64,000 nucleotides of DNA from Streptomyces sp. NRRL WC-3626 (GCF_000718785.1 NZ_JOCA01000023.1:186001-250000), one strand, 5' to 3'. Numbered from the stretch's first letter, positions 1 to 9,319 are shown. Notes: generated by a model not told the origin, from the letters alone. Translations and numbers: made by a program.

Positions 1-1108
1 GGCGGAGGCGGGTGCCGAGCAGGGTTCCGCCCCACACGCCCAGGAGTTTTCCGGCCACGAGGCCGGCGACGACGGCCCACGTGAGCCGGGAGGACAGGGC
101 GCTTCCCAGGATGCCCCCGCGCAGGTCGATACCGGCGTTGGCCAGGGCGAACAGCGGGACGACCACATAGCTCGCCCAGGGGTGCAGCATCAGCTGCAGC
201 CGCTCGTTGACCGAGACCGCCCGTTGCAGCCCCACGCGTGCCGACAGCCCCACGTCGGCGCGGGGCGACTGGCGGAAGGCGCGGGCGAGCCGGGTGGCGC
301 GGTCCACCGTCTCGGGCGCGGGGGGATGTGCGGGGATGAGGAGACCGCCGAGCATGCCGGCGATGGAGGCGTGGGCACCGGACGCGAGCGTGGCGAGCCA
401 CAGCGCGAGAACGACGAGGAGGTACGGTGCCGCGCGCCAGGCACCCAACGGGCTCAGCGCGGCGAGTACCGCTCCGAGGGCGAGTGCCATCAGCAGGGGC
501 GGCAGGCGGACCGTGTCCGAGTAGACCAGGCCGATCACGCTGACCGCCACGATGTCGTCGATGACGGTGACGGCCAGCAGGAAGACCCGCAGCTGGGTGA
601 CGAACCGGGGCCCCACCACGGCGAGCGCCCCGAGCATGAAGGCCGTGTCGGTGCCGATGACCGTGCCCCAGCCGCCGCCGGCCTCGCCCCAGGGAGCGAT
701 CGCCAGGTAGAGCAGCACCGGAACGACCATGCCGCCGATACCGGCCGCGGCCGGGAGCAGCACGCGGCGGCGGCCGGCCAGCGAGCCGACCGAGGACTCG
801 TAGCGGACCTCCAGGCCGACGACGAAGAAGAAGAGGGCCATCAGGCCGTCGCTGACCCAGTGCCCCAGGTCCATGGAGAGTTCCGCGTCGCCGAGCGACA
901 CGGACGCCTCGGTCGCCCAGAGCGACTCGTACCCCCCGGACCAGGGCGAGTTGGCCCACCCCAGGGCCACCACGACAGCCGCCAGGAGCAGCCCGGCGCT
1001 GCCCGCTTCGGTGGTCAGGTAGGTGCGTACCGGATCGGCGAGCTGAGCCGCCAGCGAACGCCGCCGGGCCCTGGTCTGGGAGGGCGGGGCGCTCTCCGCA
1101 CTCTTCAC
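1..1108 (-). CDS. nhaA: Na+/H+ antiporter NhaA (C-terminus off the window)
   Basis: Membrane antiporter exchanging sodium for protons. The reverse strand is open from a GTG at 1108 to the window edge. It encodes the NhaA signature segments: an N-terminal [19 protein letters not shown] helix, [16 protein letters not shown], the ion-binding Asp pair in [14 protein letters not shown], and [18 protein letters not shown] near the left edge. A cytoplasmic tail rich in Arg precedes the first helix. The GTG was chosen because the upstream ATG at 1146 is out of frame. About 370 residues are visible; NhaA proteins of this group usually continue a little further, some with a thioredoxin-like tail, which cannot be seen here. 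The family call is secure. Confidence 0.93.
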   Translation of the reverse strand, partial: MKSAESAPPSQTRARRRSLAAQLADPVRTYLTTEAGSAGLLLAAVVVALGWANSPWSGGYESLWATEASVSLGDAELSMDLGHWVSDGLMALFFFVVGLEVRYESSVGSLAGRRRVLLPAAAGIGGMVVPVLLYLAIAPWGEAGGGWGTVIGTDTAFMLGALAVVGPRFVTQLRVFLLAVTVIDDIVAVSVIGLVYSDTVRLPPLLMALALGAVLAALSPLGAWRAAPYLLVVLALWLATLASGAHASIAGMLGGLLIPAHPPAPETVDRATRLARAFRQSPRADVGLSARVGLQRAVSVNERLQLMLHPWASYVVVPLFALANAGIDLRGGILGSALSSRLTWAVVAGLVAGKLLGVWGGTLLGTRLR

Positions 1109-1256
1109 AGCGCGGCGGCCAGGGACCCGCGCGGTGCGTGGTGCATGGGTGTCCTTCCTGTCTCTCCTCACCCGATCGTCGCGTTCCGTCGGCGTCCGGG
1201 CATCCGGGGCGGCCGGGTGTTGCACCGTCCGGGGCAAGGGGGAGGCCGGACACCGC

Positions 1257-2513
1257 TCAGCCGCCGAGCCAGGCCAGGGCCGCCACCGTCAGCGCCGCGA
1301 TTCCGGTGTCCAGGGTCGGCTGGACGACGGGCGCGAAGCCGGCGCTGTGGTTGACCGGGATGTCCTCGGAGACGGTCCCGTTCCGCACGGCCTCGGCGTA
1401 GCGCTCCGGGTCGGTGCCGCCGATCGCCCAGTAGGTGAACGGCGCCCCGAAGGCCCGGGGGATCTCGCTCATGTCCTCGCTGGCCGTCTGCAGGTCGACG
1501 GTGTGCGCGTCGTCGCCGAAGTACGCGGCGAAGGCGTCCGCGACGCGCCGGGTCGGCTCCTCGTCGTTGACGGTGGGCGGGAAGGAGGCGATCCGCTCGA
1601 TCTCGGGGGGCTCCGGGGAGCGGGACGCCTCGCACTCGGCACGGACGATCCGCTCGATCGCGTCCAGGACGTGCGTGCGCGTGGCGTCGTCGTAGGTGCG
1701 GACGTTGAGCTCGATGACGGCCCGGTCCGGGATGACGTTGGGGCCGCTGCCGGCGCGGATGCTGCCCACCGTCACCACGGCCGGGGTGGTGGCGGCCAGC
1801 TCCCGGGAGACGACGGTCTGCAGACGTACGACGATCATGGCCGCCGCCACCACGGGGTCGACCGCCGCCTGCGGCATCGAGCCGTGCGCCCCGCGTCCGT
1901 GGACGGTGACGCGCAGACTGTCCGCGGCGGACAGGAAGGACCCCGTACGGGTGCCGACATATCCGGCGGGGTAGGGCAGGACGTGCTGGGCGAGGACGAC
2001 GTCGGGCCGGGGCGACTTCGCGGTGAGACCGTCGTCGATCATCGCCTCGGCGCCGTTTCCCCCCTCCTCCGACGGCTGGAAGAGCGCCACGAACGTACCC
2101 CGCCAGGCGTCCCGCCGCCCGGCCATCAGCCGTGCGGAGCCGATCAGGCAGGCCACGTGCACATCGTGTCCGCAGGCGTGCATCACCGGCTGCTCGTCGC
2201 CGTCCCCGTCGGTCACCGTGACGGTGGAGGCGTACGGCAGGCCCGTTTGTTCGCGGACCGGGAGGGCGTCCATGTCGGCCCGCGCCATGACGACCGGGCC
2301 GTCCCCGTTCGCGAGTACCCCGATCACGCCCGTGCCGCCGATGCCCTCCGTCACCTCGTAGCCGCAGTCCCGCAGGGCGTCCGCGGCCTTCCCGGCCGTG
2401 CGGTGCTCCCGCAGTCCGAGTTCCGGGTGCCGGTGCAGGTCCCGGTAGAGGTCCTCCACGTCGGCGCGGACGCTGTCGAGGCCGGCCAGTACGGTCTCGG
2501 CTGGACGAGTCAT
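1257..2513 (-). CDS. M20-family amidohydrolase (IAA-amino acid/hippurate hydrolase type)
   Basis: Zinc or manganese dependent hydrolase of N-acylated amino acids, probably cytoplasmic, 418 residues, the usual length for M20D. Visible motifs: the [16 protein letters not shown]-terminal helix, [10 protein letters not shown], the metal-binding MHACGHDVH, the [12 protein letters not shown] glutamate pair and a C-terminal NHSAGFAPV. The start ATG at 2513 follows GAGGAG at a good distance; longer frames upstream lack family similarity. It ends 148 bp upstream of nhaA on the same strand, so co-transcription is possible but not shown. The true substrate cannot be read from sequence. Confidence 0.93.
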   Translation of the reverse strand: MTRPAETVLAGLDSVRADVEDLYRDLHRHPELGLREHRTAGKAADALRDCGYEVTEGIGGTGVIGVLANGDGPVVMARADMDALPVREQTGLPYASTVTVTDGDGDEQPVMHACGHDVHVACLIGSARLMAGRRDAWRGTFVALFQPSEEGGNGAEAMIDDGLTAKSPRPDVVLAQHVLPYPAGYVGTRTGSFLSAADSLRVTVHGRGAHGSMPQAAVDPVVAAAMIVVRLQTVVSRELAATTPAVVTVGSIRAGSGPNVIPDRAVIELNVRTYDDATRTHVLDAIERIVRAECEASRSPEPPEIERIASFPPTVNDEEPTRRVADAFAAYFGDDAHTVDLQTASEDMSEIPRAFGAPFTYWAIGGTDPERYAEAVRNGTVSEDIPVNHSAGFAPVVQPTLDTGIAALTVAALAWLGG

Positions 2514-2631
2514 CGAGGCTCCTCGCGGACGTGTTCCGGCCCCCTGGAACGGCGGCTTCCCGGCCATCCTCGGCCACCGGACGAAGATGGGGCGGGGCGG
2601 ACGGCCGTACGGGTGAACCGGACGGAGCGGT

Positions 2632-3276
2632 CTACGCCCCGGCACTGCTCCTGCGGGTCTCGGGCGGCTCGGGCGCGTCGAGCCCGAAGCGGAGTCCGAG
2701 CACACGGATCAGGAAGCAGGCCGTCGCCGCCCCCAGCGCGGCCGGCAGCCCGTACGCGCCCGTCTCGACGGTGACGGCGGTCACCGCCGCGCCGACCATG
2801 GCCGGAATGGCGTACAGGCCGGTGCGGAGCACCGTCGGGACCTGGCCGACGAGCGTGTCGCGGATCGTGCCGCCGCCCACCGCGGTGATCACGCCGAGCA
2901 GGATCGCGGGGGCGACGCCGAGCCCGGCGTCCAGCGCCTTGGCCGCGCCGATGACCGCGAAGGTGCTCAGTCCGACCGCGTCGACCACGTCGATCGCCCG
3001 CTCGGCCCGGCGCAGATGCCTGCTGAGCGCGAAGGCGATCAGCCCGCCACCGGCGGCGAGCGTGTAATAACGCCAGTCCAGGAGGGTGGCGGGCGGCAGC
3101 GAGTCGATGAGGACGTCGCGGATGAAACCGCCGCCCAGTGCGGTGATCATGCCGAGGACGACCACACCGACCACGTCCAGCCGCGCGGTGCGCACCGCCG
3201 TCAGCGCCCCGTTCAGCCCGAAGGCGAATGTGCCGGTCAGGTCGAGCGCGAGCAGCGGCGCGGGCTGGGAACTCAT
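2632..3276 (-). CDS. TRIC-type (UPF0126) membrane channel protein
   Basis: A 214-residue membrane protein with about seven hydrophobic helices and the duplicated hallmark of the bacterial trimeric intracellular cation channel family: GGGFIRD in the first half and GGGTIRD in the second. The repeat gives the pseudo-symmetric 3+3+1 topology known for this family. It is probably a cation-permeable channel. It lies upstream of the amidohydrolase on the same strand with 118 bp between them. The start ATG at 3276 is the only Met before the first helix. Confidence 0.9.
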   Translation of the reverse strand: MSSQPAPLLALDLTGTFAFGLNGALTAVRTARLDVVGVVVLGMITALGGGFIRDVLIDSLPPATLLDWRYYTLAAGGGLIAFALSRHLRRAERAIDVVDAVGLSTFAVIGAAKALDAGLGVAPAILLGVITAVGGGTIRDTLVGQVPTVLRTGLYAIPAMVGAAVTAVTVETGAYGLPAALGAATACFLIRVLGLRFGLDAPEPPETRRSSAGA

Positions 3277-3456
3277 ACCGGCCTCCCTACCCCGTGCCGC
3301 GCCGGCTCAGCTCGGAACGCCGGCGCGCGGACCCCGATGGCGGCGCATCACTTCTCAGGGGACCTGACCGGTACGGGCGTCGAGGACTGCTTCACCCGTG
3401 CGTGGGCTTCGCCCTCGGTCGCGAGGGGGACGACCGCACCCGAGTCGGGGGAGCGG

Positions 3457-3954
3457 TCACGGGGCGGCGGCCGCCAGGCGCCGCCGCAGCTCCTCCTCCG
3501 AGACGTCCTCCAGGTGCGTCAGAAAGACCCATATGTGGCCCGAGGGATCCTTGAGGACGACGGTGCGGTCGCCGTGGAACATGTCGGTCGGCGGCTGGAG
3601 GATCTCGGCGCCGGCCGCCTTTGCGCGCTGCGCCAGGCCGTCGACGTCCGGCACGAAGACGTGCAGGGTGACGGAGGTGCCCCCGCCCAGCCTGGCCGGC
3701 GCGGCGAAGGAGCCGGCCTCCGCCTCGTCCGTGCTCGCGTCGCCCAGCATCAGCACCGACCGCCCGACGGTGATCTCGGCGTGCAGGATCCCGCCGTTCG
3801 GGGCGTCGACCCTGAAGTCCTCACGGGCGCCGAAGGCCCGCCCGTAGAAGTCGATCGCCGCGGCGGCGTCGTCGACCATGATGTGCGGGACCACCGCGTA
3901 GCGGTAACGGTCGGGGATCTCCACCCCGTCCGTGCCGGCTGTGCGCTCGGCCAT
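3457..3954 (-). CDS. VOC-family (glyoxalase/PhnB-like) protein
   Basis: Vicinal-oxygen-chelate fold protein of 165 residues. The pattern is PHIMVDDAAAAIDFYGRAFGA at residues 23-43, HAEITVG, VLMLGDAS and a C-terminal DPSGHIWVFLTHLEDVS, as in PhnB/bleomycin-resistance-like proteins. These bind metal through His/Glu residues on paired beta-alpha-beta-beta-beta units. The C-terminal EELRRRLAAA helix is common in actinobacterial members. The function is not predictable beyond the fold. The ATG at 3954 is followed by a charged leader before the fold. Confidence 0.88.
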   Translation of the reverse strand: MAERTAGTDGVEIPDRYRYAVVPHIMVDDAAAAIDFYGRAFGAREDFRVDAPNGGILHAEITVGRSVLMLGDASTDEAEAGSFAAPARLGGGTSVTLHVFVPDVDGLAQRAKAAGAEILQPPTDMFHGDRTVVLKDPSGHIWVFLTHLEDVSEEELRRRLAAAAP

Positions 3955-4162
3955 GACGAACCTCCTCGAAGAACGCCGCCGGCCGGTTCCCGCGGCTGCG
4001 AGCGAACGTAGAAGCTCAAGTCCGGTTCAGGTCAAGCGCGTGGCCCACGCGGTCCACCTCGGATCCGACCCGCGCGGCAGCGGGTTCGGCCCCGGCGTCC
4101 GGTCGTCCGGAATCAACGCGTACGGGCGGAGGACCGGCGCACGATGTCCGGTTCTCGCCCTT

Positions 4163-4177
4163 ACACGTTAAATGTGT
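4163..4177. promoter_or_regulatory. ACAC/GTGT inverted repeat with TTAAAT core upstream of the ABC exporter
   Basis: In the 278-bp gap before the ABC transporter, ACAC and GTGT half-sites flank GTTAAAT. TTAAAT at 4168-4173 resembles a -10 box, but no good -35 is found 17 bp upstream. This could be a repressor site over the exporter promoter; the evidence is only the symmetry and position. Confidence 0.3.
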
Positions 4178-4232
4178 GGACTGGCACCCTTGTCCGGCGG
4201 GACACTTCCGAGTTCCGACCTCGGGGAGTGCG

Positions 4233-6044
4233 ATGGCGACGACAGATGAACGGCGGCCGGTACCCGGCGGGGGCGCGGTCGCCCTCGCGCTGCGGCTCTA
4301 CGGCCGTGAACTGATCCGGTTACGGCTGCTGGCCCTGCCCGCGCTGCTGCTCCCGGCCGTGGGCAACATCGGCATCCGCTACGTCGCCCCGCTGCTCGTC
4401 GCCAAACTGGCGGGGCAGGCCGCCGCCGACGGCGGTCTCACCCTCGCCCCCGCACTGCCGTACGTCCTCGGTTTCGGCGCGGTGCTGCTGCTCGCCGAGG
4501 TCGTCTGGCGGATCGGACAGCACTGCCTGAACCGGGTGGGCGCCCTCGGCACCGAGCACCTGTACGTGCTCGGCATGGACGAACTCCTCGCCAAGGACGC
4601 CTCGTTCTTCCACGACAACTTCGCCGGCTCCCTCACCAAGCGGGTGCTCAGCTTCGGCCGGCGCTTCGAGGACTTCGTCGACACGGTGACGTACCGGATC
4701 GTGGGCAGCCTCGTGCCACTGGTGTTCGGTGCCGTCGTGCTCTGGCACTACGAACCCCTGCTCGTCGCCGGCCTCCTGCTGATGATCGTACTGACGGCGG
4801 CGGGTGCGACGCCCCTGATCCGCCGACGTCAGGCGCTCGTCCACGACCGGGAGGCCGCGGTCGCCCGGGTCTCCGGCCATGTCGCCGACAGCCTCATGAA
4901 CATGGAGACCATCCGGGCGTTCGCGGCCGAGCGGAGGGAGGCCGGCGAACACCGCAGCCGGGTCGCCGAATCCCGCCGCCTGACGCTGAAATCGTGGGAC
5001 TACGGCAATCTGCGCGTCGACACCCTGGTCGCTCCCATGTCCGTACTGACCAACGTACTGGGCCTGTTGGTCGCCATCGCCTTCGGCGGGCCGGGCCAGG
5101 GAGTGGAGGAGATCGTCGTCGCCTTCACCTACTACTCCAACGCCACCCAGATCATGTTCGAGTTCAACCAGATCTACCGGCGTCTGGAGAGCTCGACGAC
5201 CGAGGCCGCACAGTTCACGGAACTGCTGCGGGACCCGCCCACCGTCCTGGACCCGGCCGAACCCGAACCGCTCGCACCGCGCGACACCGGCATCCGCTTC
5301 GAGGCCGTCACCTTCGCCCACGAGGGCGCGAAACCGATCTTCGAGGGCCTCGACCTGGACGTCCCCGGCGGCGCCCGGATCGGCCTGGTCGGCAGGTCCG
5401 GCGGCGGCAAGACCACCCTCACCCGGCTCCTGCTGCGGATGTCCGACATCGACGAGGGACGCCTTCTGATCGGCGGCCAGGACATCCGCCGGCTGCGCCA
5501 GACCGACCTGCGCTCACTGATCGCCTACGTGCCCCAGGACCCGGCGATGTTCCACCGCAGCCTGCGGGACAACATCGCCTTCGCCCGGCCCGGCGCCACC
5601 GACGCGGAGATCCACGCGGCGGCCGCGGCCGCCCACGTCACGGAGTTCGCCGACCAGCTCCCCGAAGGCTTCGACACCCTGGTGGGGGAGCGGGGCGTGA
5701 AACTCTCCGGCGGCCAGCGGCAACGCGTCGCCCTCGCCCGCGCGGTCCTGCGCGACGCCCCGATCCTGCTCCTCGACGAGGCGACCAGCGCACTCGACTC
5801 GGAGAGCGAGATCCTCGTCCAGGACGCCCTGTGGCGGCTGATGGACGGCCGCACCGCCGTCGTCGTCGCCCACCGTCTGAGCACCGTCGCCGGCATGGAC
5901 CGCCTCGTCGTCCTCGACCGCGGCAGCATCGTCGAACAGGGCACCCACACCGAACTCCTCGAAGCGAACGGCGCCTACGCCAAACTCTGGCACCACCAGT
6001 CAGGCGGCTTCCTCACGGACCCCGCCTCACCCCCGGACGCGTGA
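4233..6044 (+). CDS. ABC exporter half-transporter (fused membrane and ATPase domains)
   Basis: A 603-residue half-exporter expected to work as a dimer in the cytoplasmic membrane. The first 330 residues are a six-helix ABC membrane domain; the rest is the ATPase. Visible ATPase motifs are Walker A GRSGGGKTT, Q-loop AYVPQDPAMF, signature LSGGQRQRVALARA, Walker B ILLLDEATSALD and the switch His in VVAHRLSTVA. The ATG at 4233 follows GGGAG; an in-frame upstream ATG at 4176 lacks an RBS. It is convergent with a marR-like gene 23 bp downstream. The cargo is unknown: lipid, peptide and drug exporters share this layout. Confidence 0.93.
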   Translation: MATTDERRPVPGGGAVALALRLYGRELIRLRLLALPALLLPAVGNIGIRYVAPLLVAKLAGQAAADGGLTLAPALPYVLGFGAVLLLAEVVWRIGQHCLNRVGALGTEHLYVLGMDELLAKDASFFHDNFAGSLTKRVLSFGRRFEDFVDTVTYRIVGSLVPLVFGAVVLWHYEPLLVAGLLLMIVLTAAGATPLIRRRQALVHDREAAVARVSGHVADSLMNMETIRAFAAERREAGEHRSRVAESRRLTLKSWDYGNLRVDTLVAPMSVLTNVLGLLVAIAFGGPGQGVEEIVVAFTYYSNATQIMFEFNQIYRRLESSTTEAAQFTELLRDPPTVLDPAEPEPLAPRDTGIRFEAVTFAHEGAKPIFEGLDLDVPGGARIGLVGRSGGGKTTLTRLLLRMSDIDEGRLLIGGQDIRRLRQTDLRSLIAYVPQDPAMFHRSLRDNIAFARPGATDAEIHAAAAAAHVTEFADQLPEGFDTLVGERGVKLSGGQRQRVALARAVLRDAPILLLDEATSALDSESEILVQDALWRLMDGRTAVVVAHRLSTVAGMDRLVVLDRGSIVEQGTHTELLEANGAYAKLWHHQSGGFLTDPASPPDA

Positions 6045-6067
6045 GCGCGCCGCGTCCCCGCGCCAGG

Positions 6068-6535
6068 TCAGTCCGGCTGCTTCTCCATGTGGTCCAGGAC
6101 GCGCTTGCTGAGCCGGGCGAGTGTGCTGAGCTGGTTCGGTGTCAGGGCGTCGATGAACAGGCGGCGGACGTGCTCGACGTGCTGGGGCGCGGCCTCCTCG
6201 ATCGCCCGGTAACCGGCCGGGGTGGCGACGATGAACGCTCCGCGTCCGTCGTCGGGGCACTCCTCCCTGGAGACGAGCCCGCGTTTGGCCATCCGCGTGA
6301 CCTGGTGGGACATCCGGCTCTTCTCCCACTCCACGAGTTTGGCCAGGTCCAGGAAGCGCATCCGCCCGTCGCCCCTTTCGGTGAGGCTGACGAGCACGAT
6401 GTAGTCGGAGGCGGACATTCCGGAGTCGGCCTGCAGGCGGCGGGACAGCCGTCCGATGAGTGTCTCCTGCATGCGGATGAAGTTGTCCCAGGCGGCCTTC
6501 TCTTCCGGATCGAGCCAGCGCGGTGGTGCGTCCAT
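6068..6535 (-). CDS. MarR-family transcriptional regulator
   Basis: A winged-helix dimeric regulator of 155 residues. It has N-terminal dimerisation helices, MSASDYIVLVSLTE, the recognition segment LAKLVEWEKSRMSHQVTRM, then the wing REECPDDGRGAFIVATPAG and a C-terminal dimerisation helix. Its promoter region (6536-6600) reads TAGGCT as a -10 element on the reverse strand. The symmetric site at 6648 lies about 110 bp upstream of its start, between it and the divergent acetyltransferase, so it is a candidate for controlling both. The convergent ABC exporter is another plausible target. Confidence 0.92.
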   Translation of the reverse strand: MDAPPRWLDPEEKAAWDNFIRMQETLIGRLSRRLQADSGMSASDYIVLVSLTERGDGRMRFLDLAKLVEWEKSRMSHQVTRMAKRGLVSREECPDDGRGAFIVATPAGYRAIEEAAPQHVEHVRRLFIDALTPNQLSTLARLSKRVLDHMEKQPD

Positions 6536-6647
6536 GAGGGGCAGCCTAACGAAATTGTTGACAGCTCATCCACTTGTGGTGGCGGCGACGCGGCCTTCGG
6601 CGGGGCCGTGTCCGTGGTGGCGGTGCTCGCACTCTCGTCGCCTTTAA

Positions 6648-6677
6648 GTTGATGCATCAACCTGATGGGGTTAGGCT
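6648..6677 (+). promoter_or_regulatory. Promoter with perfect 14-bp palindrome over the -35 box
   Basis: GTTGATGCATCAAC at 6648-6661 is a perfect palindrome. It contains TTGATG (6649-6654), followed after 17 bp by TAGGCT (6672-6677), a well-spaced promoter for the acetyltransferase starting at 6737. A repressor bound to the palindrome would cover the -35. Sites of this GTTG..CAAC kind are common for MarR-family proteins, and a marR-like gene is divergent here; the pairing is inference. Confidence 0.6.
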
Positions 6678-6736
6678 CATGTCCGGCCGACGGGCATTCG
6701 TCGCGTCGAGCGGGATCGGACCCACGAGGAGGACGC

Positions 6737-7045
6737 ATGACGGTCGAAGTGAGCGACGTACCCGAGGCGAAGCGCTACGAGGCCCGTGTCGACGGAGAGG
6801 GCAAGGTGGCGGGCGTCGCGGAATACATCCGTACGACGGAGCTCGTCGCGTTCGTGCACACCGAGGTCGAGGCGGAGTACGAGGGCCGGGGGGTCGGCTC
6901 CGCGCTGGTCCGCACCGCCCTTGACGAGGCGCGCGCCGCGAACCTGCGGGTGCTGGCCACCTGTCCCTTCTTCGCGGGCTGGATCAGCCGGCACCCCGAG
7001 TACCAGGACCTGCTGTACCAGTCCCGCAGCAAGGTCAGTGACTGA
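6737..7045 (+). CDS. Small GNAT-like acetyltransferase (Acetyltransf_CG type)
   Basis: A 102-residue minimal N-acetyltransferase fold. It contains VAEYIRTTELVAFVHTEVE, the acetyl-CoA pyrophosphate loop EYEGRGVGSALVRTAL and the C-terminal ATCPFFAGWISRHPEY motif typical of PF14542-like proteins. The ATG at 6737 follows GAGGAGGA. Two paralogues of the same small family lie at 9320 and 38435. It overlaps no neighbour; the Fe-S protein follows after 31 bp and is probably co-transcribed. The acceptor substrate is unknown. Confidence 0.9.
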   Translation: MTVEVSDVPEAKRYEARVDGEGKVAGVAEYIRTTELVAFVHTEVEAEYEGRGVGSALVRTALDEARAANLRVLATCPFFAGWISRHPEYQDLLYQSRSKVSD

Positions 7046-7076
7046 GAAGCCGGGCGCGGCGGTGAGGGAGACGGGT

Positions 7077-7487
7077 ATGAGCGGTGAATCCGGGCCGAAG
7101 GCGTACCGGACCGAGTCGATCACGGTGACCTTCGAGGCCGGGCGCTGCCTCCATGCCGCGGAATGCGTCCACGGCCTGCCCGAGGTGTTCGACACGGCGA
7201 AGCGGCCGTGGATCCAGCCCGACGAATCCACGGCCGAACGCCTGGCGGAAGTGGTGCGGCGCTGCCCCTCGGGCGCGCTCCGGTACGAACTCGCGGAGGG
7301 CGGGACGGAAACCCCCGACCGGCCCACCACGATCACCCGCGGTGCCGCCGGCCAGCTGACCGTGCGCGGGGAGCTGAGTGTGGACACGCCGCAGGGCGCA
7401 CGCACCGAGACCAGGGTCGTGCTGTGCGGCTGCGGGCAGAGCCGCCTCCCGCCCTACTGCGACCACGCGGGGCCGTGCGGCCGGTGA
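7077..7487 (+). CDS. Two-domain Fe-S protein (mono-cluster ferredoxin plus CDGSH-like)
   Basis: A 136-residue protein. The N-terminal half matches the divergent 4Fe-4S mono-cluster family: [29 protein letters not shown] and VRRCPSGAL. The C-terminal half resembles a CDGSH iron-sulfur finger, with [15 protein letters not shown]. The usual CDGSH ending, with His three residues after the Asp, is replaced by CDHAGPC, so the His ligand is shifted and an extra Cys is present. The ATG at 7077 follows GAGGGAG. It is probably an electron-transfer or redox-sensing protein of the cytoplasm, in a short operon with the preceding acetyltransferase. Confidence 0.82.
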   Translation: MSGESGPKAYRTESITVTFEAGRCLHAAECVHGLPEVFDTAKRPWIQPDESTAERLAEVVRRCPSGALRYELAEGGTETPDRPTTITRGAAGQLTVRGELSVDTPQGARTETRVVLCGCGQSRLPPYCDHAGPCGR

Positions 7488-7697
7488 CGCTGCCGTTCGG
7501 CTGATCTGGTGGGTCTGCGCGGCACGCGAGACGGACGGCGGCCTGATCACCGTCGCCGGGGTGGAACACGCCGTGCTCGATGCTCAGGGACTCATCGGCC
7601 GTCTCCGCAAGGGGTTCACCCGTCGCCCCGGCTGAGCCGGCCCGGTCGTCATGGCTGGTGACCGGGCCCGCGCCAGGTTTCATGTCCCCGGCCGCCT

Positions 7698-8186
7698 CTA
7701 CTCGTTGCGATGCGGACGTACGGGATGCTTGCTCATGATCGACACGCTGTTGAACGCGTTGATGGTGACCGCCACCCAGATCGCGGCGGAGATCTGGTCC
7801 CCGGAGAGAACCTCCCGGGCGGCCTCGTAGGCGGATTCCTGGGCCGCGGCGTCCACCGGATCGGTCGTGGCCTCGGCCAGGGCCAGGGCGGCGCGCTCCG
7901 GGGGAGTGAACAGGCCGGTGTCCCGCCACGCACTCAGGACTCCGAGTCTCTGCGGCGATTCACCGGCGCGCAGGGCCGCTGTGGTGTGCACGTCGAGGCA
8001 GTAGGCGCAGCCGTTGATTTGCGACACGCGGAGATTGATCAGTTCCACGACGGTGCGGTTGAGTCCGGCTTCGGAGGCTGCCGCTCGGACGGCCTCCGAG
8101 ACCTGCACCAGGGCGTGGAAGGCCTTGGGGCTCTGCTTGTCGATGTAGATCCTTCGGGGCGGGGAGACGTGGGTGCGCTCGCTCAT
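7698..8186 (-). CDS. AhpD-like carboxymuconolactone decarboxylase family protein
   Basis: A 162-residue alpha-helical protein of the CMD/AhpD family. The redox-active pair is in NGCAYCLDVHTTAALRAG, with Cys-x-x-Cys and the downstream His that relays protons in peroxidase-type members. These proteins act in peroxide or radical detoxification. The ATG at 8186 follows AAGGAGG; the upstream extension has no RBS. It is divergent from a pirin-like gene across a 121-bp gap containing a symmetric operator-like site, suggesting joint control by one redox-responsive regulator. Confidence 0.93.
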   Translation of the reverse strand: MSERTHVSPPRRIYIDKQSPKAFHALVQVSEAVRAAASEAGLNRTVVELINLRVSQINGCAYCLDVHTTAALRAGESPQRLGVLSAWRDTGLFTPPERAALALAEATTDPVDAAAQESAYEAAREVLSGDQISAAIWVAVTINAFNSVSIMSKHPVRPHRNE

Positions 8187-8267
8187 GTCGGGGCCTCCTT
8201 CGGGCCACGCTCGGAGTGGCCTGTGTTCGTGCGGGTGCTTTGGCCGTCGGCCTGCCCCGTGGCAGCA

Positions 8268-8285
8268 TAGTTGACGTAACAACTA
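8268..8285. promoter_or_regulatory. TAGTTG-N6-CAACTA inverted repeat in a divergent promoter region
   Basis: TAGTTG (8268-8273) and CAACTA (8280-8285) are perfect inverted half-sites separated by ACGTAA. They sit between the divergent CMD/AhpD-like and pirin-like genes, 23 bp before the pirin start. The arrangement resembles MarR-family operators and shares GTTG/CAAC arms with the palindrome at 6648. No regulator gene is adjacent. Confidence 0.55.
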
Positions 8286-8307
8286 ATTCGTAGGGGAGGT
8301 GTTCTCG

Positions 8308-9297
8308 GTGAGCAACGCGGAAACCGATGCCGAGGCTCTGCGCTGTGGTGCGCTCGTCGAAGGCGACCGGCCGGCGGGAGCCCCGGGTGTCGATGTCCTG
8401 TCGGCGCGCGAAGTCCCTCTCGGGGGGCCACGCGCGATGCGCGTAAGGCGGACGTTGCCCCAGCGGCGGCGCACACTCATCGGCGCCTGGTGCTTCGCCG
8501 ACCACTACGGCCCGCACCAGGTCGCCGTCTCGGGGGGCATGAACATGCCCCCGCATCCCCACACCGGACTGCAGACGGTGAGCTGGCTGTTCAGCGGAGA
8601 GATCGAACATCGCGACACCCTCGGCACCCACGCCCTGATCCGGTCCGGCGAGATGAACCTCATGACCGGCGGACACGGCATCGCCCACTCGGAGGTCTCC
8701 ACCCCGGACACCGCCGTCCTCCACGGCGTGCAGCTGTGGGTCGCGCTGCCCGGGGAACACCGCCACACCGCCCGGGACTTCCAGCACCACGTGCCCGAAC
8801 CCGCGCAGGTCGACGGCGCCGGGATCAGGGTCTTCCTGGGCTCGCTCGCCGGCCGGACCTCCCCGGTACGGACCTTCACGCCGCTGCTCGGCGCCGAGAT
8901 CGTCATCGAACCCCGTGCGACGCTCACCCTCGCCGTGGACGCGACCTTCGAGCACGGCCTCCTGGTGGACGGCGGTGACATCCGCTTGGCCGACACCGTG
9001 CTGCGGCCTGCCGAACTCGGCTACGTCCCGCGCGGCGCGGACACCCTGACGATGGTGAACGAGACCGACGCCCCGGCGCGGGCCGTCCTCATCGGAGGAC
9101 CTCCCTTCGAGGAGGAGATCGTCATGTGGTGGAACTTCGTCGGCCGCAGCCACGAGGACATGGTGAAAGCCCGCGAGGACTGGGAGGCATCCTCCGGCCG
9201 TTTCGGCGTCATCGAGGACTTTCCCGGCGGTCCCCTACCCGCACCGGCCCTGCCGAACGCCGTCATCACACCGCGCCGGAACCCACCGACCCGTTGA
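8308..9297 (+). CDS. Pirin-family protein (bicupin)
   Basis: A 329-residue double-cupin protein. The metal-binding cupin has MPPHPHTGLQTVSWLFSGEIEHRD, GGHGIAHSE and VQLWVALP; the second cupin has LVDGGDIRL and a C-terminal FIGGPPFEE-like turn followed by MWWNFVGRS. Pirins bind Fe or other metals; some are quercetinases, others redox-sensitive transcription co-factors. The GTG at 8308 has GGGGAGG eight bases upstream; an in-frame GTG at 8299 overlaps that RBS and is rejected. The small acetyltransferase gene follows after 22 bp in the same operon. Confidence 0.93.
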   Translation: MSNAETDAEALRCGALVEGDRPAGAPGVDVLSAREVPLGGPRAMRVRRTLPQRRRTLIGAWCFADHYGPHQVAVSGGMNMPPHPHTGLQTVSWLFSGEIEHRDTLGTHALIRSGEMNLMTGGHGIAHSEVSTPDTAVLHGVQLWVALPGEHRHTARDFQHHVPEPAQVDGAGIRVFLGSLAGRTSPVRTFTPLLGAEIVIEPRATLTLAVDATFEHGLLVDGGDIRLADTVLRPAELGYVPRGADTLTMVNETDAPARAVLIGGPPFEEEIVMWWNFVGRSHEDMVKAREDWEASSGRFGVIEDFPGGPLPAPALPNAVITPRRNPPTR

Positions 9298-9319
9298 CCC
9301 TCCTTGCGAAAGGCACACC

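Noticed and set aside
1134..2774. Forward open frame opposite the amidohydrolase
   Set aside because: Antisense shadow; the reverse protein has the M20 motifs and a good RBS.
7488..7697. Short coding remnant ending in [15 protein letters not shown]
   Set aside because: No start, RBS or recognisable family, and the coding bias is weak.
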